Source of the DNA: a virus
Strand: one strand, 5' to 3'
Virus record (IMG/VR): IMGVR_UViG_3300010354_000130
Coordinates: 1-50,440 of that record
DNA: 50,440 nucleotides
In this document: positions 1 through 8,432 of the stretch, one piece after another
Position numbering within the stretch: the stretch's first letter is position 1
How the letters are laid out: each line of letters opens with the position of its first letter
Position numbers and translations under genes: made by a program
The notes under the pieces: generated by a model
The model's database searches: none
What the model saw: only the letters and a program-made list of their open reading frames with translations
What the model was told of the DNA's origin: nothing

Positions 1-1162
1 CGATGTACACCTTGATCTTGCCGTTGAGGGTACCAGCAAAGGTGTTGCCAGTGTCGTCAACGTCAAGGCTAACATTCAGCGCGGGGCTGATGTTGAGGAA
101 GCCACCCATTGCGAGGGCTGAAGCAACATCTGCCGAGCAGATGATGAAGTTGCCCTTTCCACGGCGGGTATCCTTGGCGATCACATTGCACTCACGCTCA
201 ATCTGGAACATGAGACCACGGAACTTCTCAGCAGACCAACGACCGTCCGAGTCGCGAAGGAGATCATAGACACCACCAGGAGTTGCCAATCCTGTGACTC
301 CGGGATTTGTAGCACCTCCCTGGAAGTTGTAGGTGGCACCCTTATAGAAGAGATCGCTGTGCTGGGCACCGAGTTTGGCTGTTACATAGATCGAACGAAC
401 GACTTCGCGGTTGATTTCAGCAAGAATTTCAGTGCTGAGGATGTTGGCGAGTTCGGTCTCTGCATCCAAGCCGTGAATAGCCTTGAGATCCTGAGCAAGT
501 TCGATGGTGTACTCAGCCTTGAGAGCGCGAGTCCTTGCAGTGACGGCAGCACGCTCAATGGTGAATGCCATTGTGGCAAAATCACTGGTGTTTACATCAC
601 CCAATGCTTCACCAACTTCACGAACCATTCCATATCCAGGTTCCCAACCAGCAGATGTGCCAATGCCAGCAGAAGCAGTGCTACTGAGACCGAAGAGAGG
701 ATCACCGACATATCCAAACTCTGATGTATTTCCGCCTGCGGAAGTGTTGCCAGTGCCACCAGAAAAGCGAGTAAGTGGTTCTTGGAACAATGCTTCGCCA
801 CCACCACGGTTATTATACTGAGACTTCATGGCAAAGATGAGTCCAGTTGGCGAGGTCATTGGCTGAACCGATGCAACATCATATGCCATGAGATTTGGCA
901 TTGCGCGACGAACGAGCGAGATGAGAATTGGATCGTAGCCTGCAAGACCAGCACCACCATCATAGGTCAATGCGCCAGGAGTATTATTGGATCCTCCAAG
1001 GCTATTGACGGAAGATGCCTCGCGAAGAGCCTGTTCCTGATTCTCAAGAAGAATTGCCGTGACTGCACGGCGATAGTTGTCCTTGACGGGCGAGAGGCTG
1101 TCATGCTCCATGACTGGCTGCCACTTGCGCTCAAGTTGTTCGACTAGTGTGAATGTTCCCAT
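1..1162 (-). CDS. gp23: Major capsid protein gp23 (3' end beyond window)
   Basis: Reading the minus strand from the ATG at 1162 gives an open frame to the window edge (387 codons; T4 gp23 is 521 aa, so the C-terminus is missing). It begins MGTFTLVEQLERKWQPV and contains the typical gp23 run of helix-rich N-terminal prohead segment followed by the shell domain, with stretches such as GYDPILISLVRRAMPNLMAY, LKAEYTIELAQDLKAIHGLD and IERECNVIAKDTRRGKGNF that are characteristic of T4-type capsid proteins. An AGGAG Shine-Dalgarno sits at 1172-1176, about 9 nt before the ATG. It is the hexamer-forming shell subunit, expected to be trimmed at its N-terminus by the gp21 protease. It lies directly after scaffold gp22, as in T4. 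Confidence 0.95.
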   Translation of the reverse strand, partial: MGTFTLVEQLERKWQPVMEHDSLSPVKDNYRRAVTAILLENQEQALREASSVNSLGGSNNTPGALTYDGGAGLAGYDPILISLVRRAMPNLMAYDVASVQPMTSPTGLIFAMKSQYNNRGGGEALFQEPLTRFSGGTGNTSAGGNTSEFGYVGDPLFGLSSTASAGIGTSAGWEPGYGMVREVGEALGDVNTSDFATMAFTIERAAVTARTRALKAEYTIELAQDLKAIHGLDAETELANILSTEILAEINREVVRSIYVTAKLGAQHSDLFYKGATYNFQGGATNPGVTGLATPGGVYDLLRDSDGRWSAEKFRGLMFQIERECNVIAKDTRRGKGNFIICSADVASALAMGGFLNISPALNVSLDVDDTGNTFAGTLNGKIKVYI

Positions 1163-1194
1163 TTCTATTTACTCCTAAATTTGTTCTGAACAGA

Positions 1195-2304
1195 TTACCT
1201 GTTCTTAAGACCTTTGCGTGATAGTGCAGAGATGTAGTTCTGCATGATTGGATTTGCTGTTACTGGCTCCTCGACCTGCTCCTGCTCGTCTTCACCCGAC
1301 TCAAGGATCACAGCCTCATTGAGTTCATTGGTGACTGGAGCAGCCCTGCGGGCGCGGCGGGCATTGCCAAAGTATGATTCCTTGAGGACTGCGAGTTTCT
1401 CCTCGAAAAGTTCCTCTGAATCAAACTCAATGCCTTCTGCAAGAGTGCGGAGTTTCTCAATCTGAGTGTCCGCTAGACCATCGCAGTATGATTCAAAGAT
1501 GTCATCGCAACGGAGGGCAAGGATCTGCTTGCGGAGTTCCATGTTCTCTGCGACTTGCTCATTGACCTGATTCTTGAGTTCAGTGACCGACTCATCAAGG
1601 GTATCGATGAGATCGATCTTCTCCTCTGGAACCTGCACATAGTTCTGCTCAAAGATGTCGCGCAGACCCTCAAGGAAGTTGTCAGCGATCTCGTTCTTGA
1701 TGCCGCTTTCGACAACAAGGCGATTCTCCTTCATCCATTCCTCGGCAATGTACGAGATGTAGTCATTGACACGGCTGGCGAGTTCATCAAGAATCTTCTC
1801 GGTGTTCTCGGTGATCGTCTGCTCATATGCCTCTTCAAGTCGGGCAACGATTGCATCGTAACGCTCGTTGATTGCGGCTTCAAAGACTGCAACAGCCTTG
1901 TTCTTGAAGTCCTCTGAAAGTTCCTCTCCATCGAACATGGCGGTCATATGCTCGCTCATGGTGAAGTCGGACTTGTCAGGAATCTTTGCCTTGCCGACAA
2001 ACGGAACCTTTGAAGCGATGGTGGACTTGTTGGCAGCGGACTTGTCATCGGATGGGTAGACGATTTTCGTTCCCTTTCCACTCATATCCATGTCATACTT
2101 TTCCTTGTCAATGACAACTTCATATTGCTCATTGACATCTTCCTCGTCCTCATCGTCCTCATCGTCCTCATCGATGGTATCATCATCGTCTAGGATCTCT
2201 TCGTCCTCGTCAATATAGTCATCATCATCGATTTCTTCTTCGCTGATGGTGTCGTCATCTTCAAGGATTTCTTCTTCTTCGAAAAACTCTTCTGGCTGTG
2301 GCAT
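1195..2304 (-). CDS. gp22: Prohead core scaffolding protein gp22
   Basis: 369 aa, placed between protease gp21 and capsid gp23 exactly as in T4, where gp22 forms the internal scaffold that is degraded after shell assembly. The body is charged and helical with long coiled-coil-like stretches (about residues 125-300), and the C-terminus is the basic SRKGLKNR typical of the family. Residues 5-60 are almost entirely Glu/Asp and contain two near-copies of an EEIL-acid-DDDTI unit; T4 gp22 has no such N-terminal block as far as I recall. A clear AAAGGAG ribosome-binding site precedes the ATG. Assignment rests on position, composition and the C-terminus. Confidence 0.85.
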   Translation of the reverse strand: MPQPEEFFEEEEILEDDDTISEEEIDDDDYIDEDEEILDDDDTIDEDDEDDEDEEDVNEQYEVVIDKEKYDMDMSGKGTKIVYPSDDKSAANKSTIASKVPFVGKAKIPDKSDFTMSEHMTAMFDGEELSEDFKNKAVAVFEAAINERYDAIVARLEEAYEQTITENTEKILDELASRVNDYISYIAEEWMKENRLVVESGIKNEIADNFLEGLRDIFEQNYVQVPEEKIDLIDTLDESVTELKNQVNEQVAENMELRKQILALRCDDIFESYCDGLADTQIEKLRTLAEGIEFDSEELFEEKLAVLKESYFGNARRARRAAPVTNELNEAVILESGEDEQEQVEEPVTANPIMQNYISALSRKGLKNR

Positions 2305-2326
2305 TAGAATCTCCTTTATCTTCCCA

Positions 2327-2334
2327 TATGTATA
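2327..2334 (-). promoter_or_regulatory. Candidate T4-type late promoter octamer before gp22
   Basis: The minus strand reads TATACATA here, one mismatch from the T4 late consensus TATAAATA, in the short gp21-gp22 gap and about 22 nt before the gp22 start. It is only a motif match; A/T-rich octamers of this type occur by chance. Confidence 0.3.
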
Positions 2335-2338
2335 AAAC

Positions 2339-2986
2339 TTAAAGTTTGGAAATGAAGTCCTTGAAGACTTCCAACTTTGCTTCTTCTAGTTCTCGGGATG
2401 TTGCCTTCTTGATGGTGTTCTTGTAGGATGCAATGTGCTTCTCTGCAAGAACACCGTTATTCCATACCCATTCCTTGCCTTCCATGATGCCATTTACAAA
2501 GGCATTCGGGGCTGAGGGATCGGCTACGATGTCTACGGTGGCAAGATTGAAATCATCCTGTACCTCGTTGATTCCGTTCACCTGCTTGAGTGAACCCATT
2601 CCACGGGACGAGACTCCAAGACGCACACCTTCATCGATTAGATTCTGAACGATCTTTCCATAGGGAGTGTCAAGAATCTTTGCCTTGCCATAGACGGTGG
2701 CTCCGTCCATCTTAAGTTCCTTGATGATATGGCAGACGCGATCAAGATTGATGCTCGGACCTTCGGGATGCCCAAGTTCTCCAAGAGAACGACTGGTCTT
2801 GATGTACTTGTCATTGTATCTACTAACCTCACGCTCCATGATGGGCTTGCGGTACATTCTGCCATTGTTGTTTACGCGCTCGGACTCCATGAAGATGCCA
2901 CGGATGAAGTAGTTCTTCTTTCCTCCACCTGCGTCCTCAGAGAGGGTCTGAATGTTGTCTTCAGTATGTTCGGTGATCAGTAGCAT
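2339..2986 (-). CDS. gp21: Prohead core protease gp21
   Basis: 215 aa, matching the usual size of T4 gp21 (212 aa). The family's serine-protease signatures are visible: GELGHP with His73, GVSSRG with Ser126/Ser127, and the conserved LATVDIVADPSAP segment around 148-160. Before processing the enzyme sits in the prohead core; once assembly is complete it cuts scaffold gp22, core peptides and the gp23 N-terminus, allowing head expansion. It is flanked by the gp68-like core protein upstream and scaffold gp22 downstream, the T4 order. Confidence 0.93.
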   Translation of the reverse strand: MLLITEHTEDNIQTLSEDAGGGKKNYFIRGIFMESERVNNNGRMYRKPIMEREVSRYNDKYIKTSRSLGELGHPEGPSINLDRVCHIIKELKMDGATVYGKAKILDTPYGKIVQNLIDEGVRLGVSSRGMGSLKQVNGINEVQDDFNLATVDIVADPSAPNAFVNGIMEGKEWVWNNGVLAEKHIASYKNTIKKATSRELEEAKLEVFKDFISKL

Positions 2987-2997
2987 CTTTGGCTCCT

Positions 2998-3363
2998 TTA
3001 GCGGTACATGCCCTTGTTCTTGGTCTTTGCTGCTTGTTCGGGAGTCAACTTACCCGATTTGACGGCGGCATTAATGCGGGAACCAAGGACTTCATCCTTT
3101 GGATTCTCCACCATGCCATCCTTGTCATAGTCCTTGCCACCCTTCTTCTTTGGCAAAGTGCCACCGCTATAGCGATTGGCAGACATCTGACCTTCATTCA
3201 TTTCCTCGCAGTCATCGCAACCAAATAGATTTGCACCGACTTCCTGACGGGCAAGTTCAAGTTGATCTGCAACCGCAGAGAATACAAGATTCTTCGTTAG
3301 TTCTTTGGCAGCGACGAAATCCTCGTCCATGATCGATCTGATTAGTTCTTTGGTGTCAGACAT
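2998..3363 (-). CDS. gp68: Prohead core protein, gp68-like
   Basis: 121 aa between portal gp20 and protease gp21, where T4 has core genes 67 and 68. The N-terminus (DTKELIRSIMDEDFVAAKELTKNLVFSAVADQLELARQEVGANLF) is a helical segment of the type found in T4 gp68-like core proteins of environmental T4-like phages; the C-terminal half is Lys/Gly-rich (PKKKGGKDYDKDGM) and likely flexible. Only one gene occupies the interval, so one of the two T4 core genes is missing or fused. Assigned by position and the helical N-terminal motif, not by catalytic residues. Confidence 0.65.
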   Translation of the reverse strand: MSDTKELIRSIMDEDFVAAKELTKNLVFSAVADQLELARQEVGANLFGCDDCEEMNEGQMSANRYSGGTLPKKKGGKDYDKDGMVENPKDEVLGSRINAAVKSGKLTPEQAAKTKNKGMYR

Positions 3364-3381
3364 TTTATTCTCCAGTAATCC

Positions 3382-3389
3382 TATTTATT
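3382..3389 (-). promoter_or_regulatory. Candidate late promoter octamer overlapping gp20 stop
   Basis: The minus strand reads AATAAATA, with the gp20 stop codon TAA inside the octamer, 18 nt before the gp68-like start. Its layout is the same as the octamer before gp19 at 5694-5701. Confidence 0.35.
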
Positions 3390-5082
3390 TCTTCTTGGAT
3401 GTTTGAGATTTCTTTGAATCGGAAGGCTTTTGTTCGTCCTGTCCAGACATCTGCTGAAGCATCAGTTCATCGTGCTGTGCCTGTAGTTGCTGCTGGTTCT
3501 GAAGGTCTCCCATGAGCCTCTGGGTGTCTACCTGAGTAGTCACCTGAGTCGGCATTGCTGCCTCTGGGTTCATAGCCTTTTCTTCCTCTATCTGTGCATT
3601 CATGTCCTCAATCTCTTCATCGGACATACGCATGATGTTCTTCTGCACGAAATGCCTTGAGAAATACTTGCCGATGTATGGATCGGCAGCAGTGACAAGA
3701 TTCAATCTTGTGGTCAGGGTCTCGTTCTCCTTGGCTTCGGTGAAGTAAGAATCCTTGCGGAACTCAAACCGAATCGCGGGGTGCAGATATTCCCAATCTT
3801 CCTTGGTGATCACGCCCTTGAGAATCAACTGCGTCTTGAGAAGTTCAAGGAATAGTTCGGAGAACTTCTTTCGTAGACGCTCAATGAATCTAAAGAACTT
3901 GAGTTCGTCTCTGGTGATCTCGGCTTGCCTACCCATATTGAAACCGTTCTGATCGGTCTCAAGACGAGAGGATGGAACATTGAGGGACTTGTATAGTTTC
4001 TTCTGGAAGTAAAGAACATCTTCCATCTGCCCAAGGTTCTGCCCACCAGGAAGTGTGCTGATCTCTGTTCCCTTTCCACCTTCACGGCGGGGAAGCCAGA
4101 AATCCTCCATCATGGTCATGTGTCTACGCTCATCCTTCAGTTCACCTGTGGATGCATCATAGACCAACTTGTTGCGATAGCGGTTCATGATCTCCTTGAG
4201 ATACTGCTCTGCCTTGTTCTTTGGGAGATTGCCGACATCGATATAGAACACCCTGCGCTCAGGCGCGCGCGAGAGCCTGTAGATGACCACGGCATCCTCG
4301 ACCATCCTGAGTTGGTTCAGTGGCTTGAGTGCCTTGTGGATGTATGACAGAACCCTCTTCTTGCCCGCATCGAACAATCCGCTATGGACATAGCAGATGG
4401 AATCCGTAGCGATCTTCACACCCTTCACAGGTGCTGCATTGATGAATGCTGCCGTGCTGTTGGAGGTCTCTTCGCGATCATTATAGAGGAAGAACTCATC
4501 GACCTGTGCCACGATGTCGGCATTGGTGGTTTTGTCTTTTCTCTTGACCACATTTCGCACCTTGCGAATGTGAGTGGATTCAATCGGACGAACTTCGACA
4601 AGACCTCTTCCAAGATTCTCCTTGTCGATGATCTTGTGATAATAGAGTCGCCCGTCGATATACCACTTGCGGAATATCTCATATCCCTTGTCTTGGAACT
4701 TGAGCAATCGCAGGATCTCATCAAACTCTTCGGCAATCTTTCCCTTGATCTTGGGAGAAAGACTCTTTGTATCTACCTGTATCTCAACAGGTCTTTTCGT
4801 ATCATCAAATACAATGGCTTCATTGCAGATATCATCGATAGCCATCTCCACCTCGGGATAAAGAGCCATCTCGCGATATTTCTTTATCATGTCGGCAGAG
4901 GACTTGATGCCTCCGTCAAAGTCCATGTATGAACTGAAATAGACACCCGATGAAATGGGGAAAGCCCCATCCTCATAGTCAGGAGGTGCAAACGATGTGT
5001 TTGCTGTCACCTCATCCTGCTTCAAGGTTGGGGCTAACTTGCCTGTTCTGCCAAACGAAAAACCAAAAAGTTCAAAAGCCAT
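3385..5082 (-). CDS. gp20: Portal vertex protein gp20
   Basis: 565 aa (T4 gp20 is 524 aa). The protein shows the classical T4 portal pattern: an N-terminal segment SADMIKKYREMALYPEVEMAIDDICNEAIV, a clip/stem region with ILRLLKFQDKGYEIFRKWYIDGRLYYHKIID, and the wing-region sequence with FWLPRREGGKGTEISTLPGGQNLGQMEDV and RLETDQNGFNMGR. The dodecameric portal occupies one capsid vertex, nucleates head assembly, is the DNA channel for terminase gp17, and later binds neck proteins gp13/gp14. The Gln/Met-rich C-terminus (after residue 510) appears disordered. A GGAGAG ribosome-binding site lies just before the ATG. Confidence 0.95.
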   Translation of the reverse strand: MAFELFGFSFGRTGKLAPTLKQDEVTANTSFAPPDYEDGAFPISSGVYFSSYMDFDGGIKSSADMIKKYREMALYPEVEMAIDDICNEAIVFDDTKRPVEIQVDTKSLSPKIKGKIAEEFDEILRLLKFQDKGYEIFRKWYIDGRLYYHKIIDKENLGRGLVEVRPIESTHIRKVRNVVKRKDKTTNADIVAQVDEFFLYNDREETSNSTAAFINAAPVKGVKIATDSICYVHSGLFDAGKKRVLSYIHKALKPLNQLRMVEDAVVIYRLSRAPERRVFYIDVGNLPKNKAEQYLKEIMNRYRNKLVYDASTGELKDERRHMTMMEDFWLPRREGGKGTEISTLPGGQNLGQMEDVLYFQKKLYKSLNVPSSRLETDQNGFNMGRQAEITRDELKFFRFIERLRKKFSELFLELLKTQLILKGVITKEDWEYLHPAIRFEFRKDSYFTEAKENETLTTRLNLVTAADPYIGKYFSRHFVQKNIMRMSDEEIEDMNAQIEEEKAMNPEAAMPTQVTTQVDTQRLMGDLQNQQQLQAQHDELMLQQMSGQDEQKPSDSKKSQTSKKK

Positions 5083-5104
5083 TCATCTCTCCAAGGAGTT
5101 GATA

Positions 5105-5674
5105 TCAGCCACCAGGAGTGAACGAGTTCAAGCCTGGTCTGGGGTTGGCATCGGGCGTTCCGATGTTTGATGTGAAATACGAATATGCAAGCGAGACTGA
5201 GAACTCCTCAATCTGATCCGATGCATCGTAACTGAGTTCGATTGGCGAGATTTCCGTGGGGAAGCAGCCGACCAAGGTGTATGCCTTGACGGGCTTTCCT
5301 GCACGATCAAGTTGGTTCACCGTCCAATCGCAGAACACTGGCTGTGCGAAGTTGATGAACTCGTTGGTGGCGACATTCCTCTCCACCGACTGAATGGCAT
5401 TCACCCATAGTTCAAACAGGTTCCTCAACTGGAACTTATTGTCATTGATGATGGTGATAGACCAATCCGCATATGTCCTGTCTCCAGGAACCTTGATCCT
5501 TCTGCCACGATAGGGAATCTCAATGGTTCCCAAAGCGGTGCCTGGCAATGATGCAGATCGCACAAGGAATGGGGTGAGGGGGCTTTCGGTTCCTCCGATA
5601 GATCCTTGAACCTCAAAGAGCGATGGCTTGACGCCCGCTCCCTGCATTGCATTGGCAAAGTTCTTGATGTTCAT
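5105..5674 (-). CDS. gp19: Tail tube protein gp19
   Basis: 189 aa, against 163 aa for T4 gp19. It has the gp19 layout: MNIKNFANAMQGAGVKPSLFEVQ at the N-terminus, then LTPFLVRSASLPGTALGTIEIPYRGRRIKVPGD, TYADWSITIINDNKFQLRNLFELWVNAI and the C-terminal LVGCFPTEISPIELSYDASDQIEEFSVSLAYSYF beta segments. Hexamer rings stack to form the inner tail tube on the gp48/gp54 cap. It is immediately downstream of the sheath genes. AGGAG precedes the ATG. Confidence 0.95.
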   Translation of the reverse strand: MNIKNFANAMQGAGVKPSLFEVQGSIGGTESPLTPFLVRSASLPGTALGTIEIPYRGRRIKVPGDRTYADWSITIINDNKFQLRNLFELWVNAIQSVERNVATNEFINFAQPVFCDWTVNQLDRAGKPVKAYTLVGCFPTEISPIELSYDASDQIEEFSVSLAYSYFTSNIGTPDANPRPGLNSFTPGG

Positions 5675-5693
5675 TTAGTTACTCCTGTATCCC

Positions 5694-5701
5694 TATTTAT
5701 T
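5694..5701 (-). promoter_or_regulatory. Candidate late promoter octamer overlapping gp18 stop
   Basis: The minus strand reads AATAAATA, which fits the NATAAATA form of the T4 late promoter and contains the TAA stop of the upstream sheath gene. It is 19 nt before the gp19 start, so a transcript initiating there would have a short leader containing the AGGAG site. Confidence 0.35.
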
Positions 5702-8423
5702 CGGTGACGGTTAGGTTGAAATCGCCCTTAGTCGCAATGAAGTTCAACTGCACAAAGTTAATCGACTTGGCTGGCTTGATGTAGATGTCTGCCACGAACT
5801 GATTGTTAGCAATCACTTCCGAGGTATTGTTGCTTTCATCGCAGACAACTCTGAAGTCGCTGATTCCGCGCTGCGATTGAATGCTGGCAAGGAATGGATT
5901 GACCAAGTTGCGGAACTGCGAACGGCTGAACTCATCATTGAACTCGAACAGCGAATACTTCGCTGCCTTGGCAATAGCCTTCTCAGCAGCAATGAATACC
6001 CTGCGAACATTGATGCGATCAAATGCGCTTGGCTTGACGAGAAGAGTCTTGTCTCCGAAGAGAGCAGTTCCTGTTCCATCATTGAACTCAACGAAGAAGT
6101 TGATTTGATTCTTGTAGAGATCATCCCTGTTTGTCTTGTTGAAGTTCGTCTCAAGGCGAATGACATTCCTCAATCCACCGCGTGCAAATCCTGCTGGAGA
6201 CTCCCATGGAATCTCCTGTGCGGAAAGAATACCGGCGACATCGGATGCAAGACTCATCTTGCGAATCTGATTATTAAAGGTGTCAAAGAACAACTTTCGA
6301 CCAGCAACAAGGATTGTGTATGAGTTGGGAGGAAGGTTTAGAGAAGACTTCCTGTAGTTGATGGCATACGATGTTGCCTGAGATGTATGCTGAGTTGCGC
6401 TTGCTGGCTTTGGGGTTGGAAGGACGAACAGAGTGTCCTTTCTTGGTTCTATGACGGTCTCGTATACAGTCTTTTCAACTAGTGCCTGTTGTGATGTTGC
6501 ATCATTTGGAACAGAGGATTCCTGCATGAACAGAATATCAACTGCCGATTCATCGTCTGCAAATACCGAATATCCACCAATTTTTTCCTGATCCGTTGGA
6601 TTTGATGTAGATGATGCACCAAATCCAAATGATGCCTCATAGTATCCATTGATGATATATGTGTTTCCATCCGGAAGAACATATCTGCTTGTGATATCTC
6701 CAAATGCTGTTGAGGCTGGTGCAAGAGTAGAACCACCACCAACAAACGAGAATGGCTTGGTCATGTAGACATACTTTGAGTTGGTGTTGATATAGTCTCG
6801 GTAGAATATAGCCTCACCATCAAGGTTCTTTCCGTCAGTAGCCTTGGAAAGAAGTTCAAATCTTTCAAGAACAGCATTCTTTGGACCGAACTTTCCTCCG
6901 ACATCAAGCACTGCTATGCTGATTTCGTCGTTTGATCCACCTTGGCTTCTTGCATACTCGGATGTACCAGGAACATTCTGGAAGATGCGGGCAACAGAGA
7001 AATCCTCTCTGTTCTCAACCGATGTATTTGCGGTTGATCTGCCGAACTGCTTCAAACCATAGGCAAAATCTTCCCTTACGGTTGATAGGGTTGCGTTTGC
7101 TATGAAAGTCAAGCCAGTTACAGGAGATGCAACTCCATTTACTGTTCTGTTCAAAATCCTACCTGTCGATGGGGTGGTCATTCCAGCAAGCAATGCCCAA
7201 CCATTATTGAAGACACTCAATGTGGTGGTCTTTTCCTGATTGAATATATCCTTGTAAGTCCTAGACCAAGTGTTTCGATAAAGATCAAATAGTGTCTCAT
7301 TGAAGATCAACTCTCCAAAGTGAGCAGAAAGCCCGCTATACTGGAAGTTAAACAACCTTGTGATAGGCTTGGTTGGTACAGAGGGAAGTGTTCCACCAAC
7401 TCTTGCAGCATAGTTCATGTTAGTGTGATCACCATCAAGCAAGATGATATCAACCGCATCAGGAATATTTGGATTTGGTTTTGCAAAGATATTCTTTGGA
7501 TTGATATTGCTCACAGAACTAATATTATACTTGCTAAATGGATTATACTTTACTCCACTTCCAATAGAAGCATCTTCCACAGAATAGTAGTTGATATAGT
7601 TTCCAGTTGGATTTGATCCTGTTCCTGTCAGTAATATGTTTGCTGCACTTGATCCTGTTGCATAAAGAGTCTCAAATCCATTTGCCCTTGACAAGGAATC
7701 AATGAACAGACCAGCGCAAAGACCAGGTGAAAGAAGAGTGATTGTGAGATATTTGAGCGAAGCATTAGCCGTGATACCAGTTACAAGAATAGGGGATCCG
7801 TCAAATGAAATTCCATCGACATATTCAAAACTGAATGTGTAGCCAATAGTTCCTTCTTGTATGCCCGTTGTTCCAGCAGCGTACCCTCTTGCTAGGGTAT
7901 AATCAACATACTGAGGATTGGTGGTCTCGGAGGTCGATCCATCATATGCAATGACTCTGAGTGAGTTTCCAAAGTTGCCAGCATATCTTCCACGGAACTG
8001 AGACAGTGGCTCTATTCCATTTTCGGCTGAAAATCCGCCAAGTGCGCGGAACTCGTCTTCGTTCTTGATGATTCGGTTGGTGCAGTTTCCTATAGATGTT
8101 ATTCCTGGATCAAGGGAGGTTGCATTTGCATCTCCCGATGGAACAACACGAACCACCTTAAGGTTGTTTGAATACTTGAGGAAGTTTGATGCAGCAAAGA
8201 AATCTTCCTCACTGAGTGTGTCAGATGGATCAAGTGTTGGATTTCCAAACACAGCGGCAAGTTCAGACTCGCTTGAGACCGTTGTTGCAACCGATCCTGG
8301 TCCCCAATTGAATACTCCGACCATTCCCGCACTATTTGCTGCCTGTGGCTGCACAAACTGCGATAGGTCTATCTCTGATACATTTACGCCTGGGCTAAGT
8401 TGATTGGGAATAGGACTAGCCAT
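5697..8423 (-). CDS. gp18: Tail sheath protein gp18, large paralogue
   Basis: 908 aa, much longer than T4 gp18 (659 aa). The N-terminus (QLSPGVNVSEIDLSQFV ... GVFNWGPGSVATTVSSESELAAVFG) and the C-terminal domain (GDKTLLVKPSAFDRINVRR, AAKYSLFEFNDEFSRSQFRNLV, NNQFVADIYIKPAKSINFVQLNF) are the conserved sheath core that polymerises around the tube. The extra length is in the middle, about residues 140-500, the region that forms the outward-facing protrusion domains in known sheaths. It lies 9 bp downstream of a shorter paralogue that shares both conserved ends. A strong AGGAGAG site is located in that gap. Confidence 0.92.
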   Translation of the reverse strand: MASPIPNQLSPGVNVSEIDLSQFVQPQAANSAGMVGVFNWGPGSVATTVSSESELAAVFGNPTLDPSDTLSEEDFFAASNFLKYSNNLKVVRVVPSGDANATSLDPGITSIGNCTNRIIKNEDEFRALGGFSAENGIEPLSQFRGRYAGNFGNSLRVIAYDGSTSETTNPQYVDYTLARGYAAGTTGIQEGTIGYTFSFEYVDGISFDGSPILVTGITANASLKYLTITLLSPGLCAGLFIDSLSRANGFETLYATGSSAANILLTGTGSNPTGNYINYYSVEDASIGSGVKYNPFSKYNISSVSNINPKNIFAKPNPNIPDAVDIILLDGDHTNMNYAARVGGTLPSVPTKPITRLFNFQYSGLSAHFGELIFNETLFDLYRNTWSRTYKDIFNQEKTTTLSVFNNGWALLAGMTTPSTGRILNRTVNGVASPVTGLTFIANATLSTVREDFAYGLKQFGRSTANTSVENREDFSVARIFQNVPGTSEYARSQGGSNDEISIAVLDVGGKFGPKNAVLERFELLSKATDGKNLDGEAIFYRDYINTNSKYVYMTKPFSFVGGGSTLAPASTAFGDITSRYVLPDGNTYIINGYYEASFGFGASSTSNPTDQEKIGGYSVFADDESAVDILFMQESSVPNDATSQQALVEKTVYETVIEPRKDTLFVLPTPKPASATQHTSQATSYAINYRKSSLNLPPNSYTILVAGRKLFFDTFNNQIRKMSLASDVAGILSAQEIPWESPAGFARGGLRNVIRLETNFNKTNRDDLYKNQINFFVEFNDGTGTALFGDKTLLVKPSAFDRINVRRVFIAAEKAIAKAAKYSLFEFNDEFSRSQFRNLVNPFLASIQSQRGISDFRVVCDESNNTSEVIANNQFVADIYIKPAKSINFVQLNFIATKGDFNLTVTE

Positions 8424-8432
8424 TTTCTCTCC

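Noticed and set aside
4384-4932. 182-codon plus-strand frame inside the portal gene
   Set aside because: Lies antisense to gp20, which has clear family motifs; no ribosome-binding site or recognisable domain.
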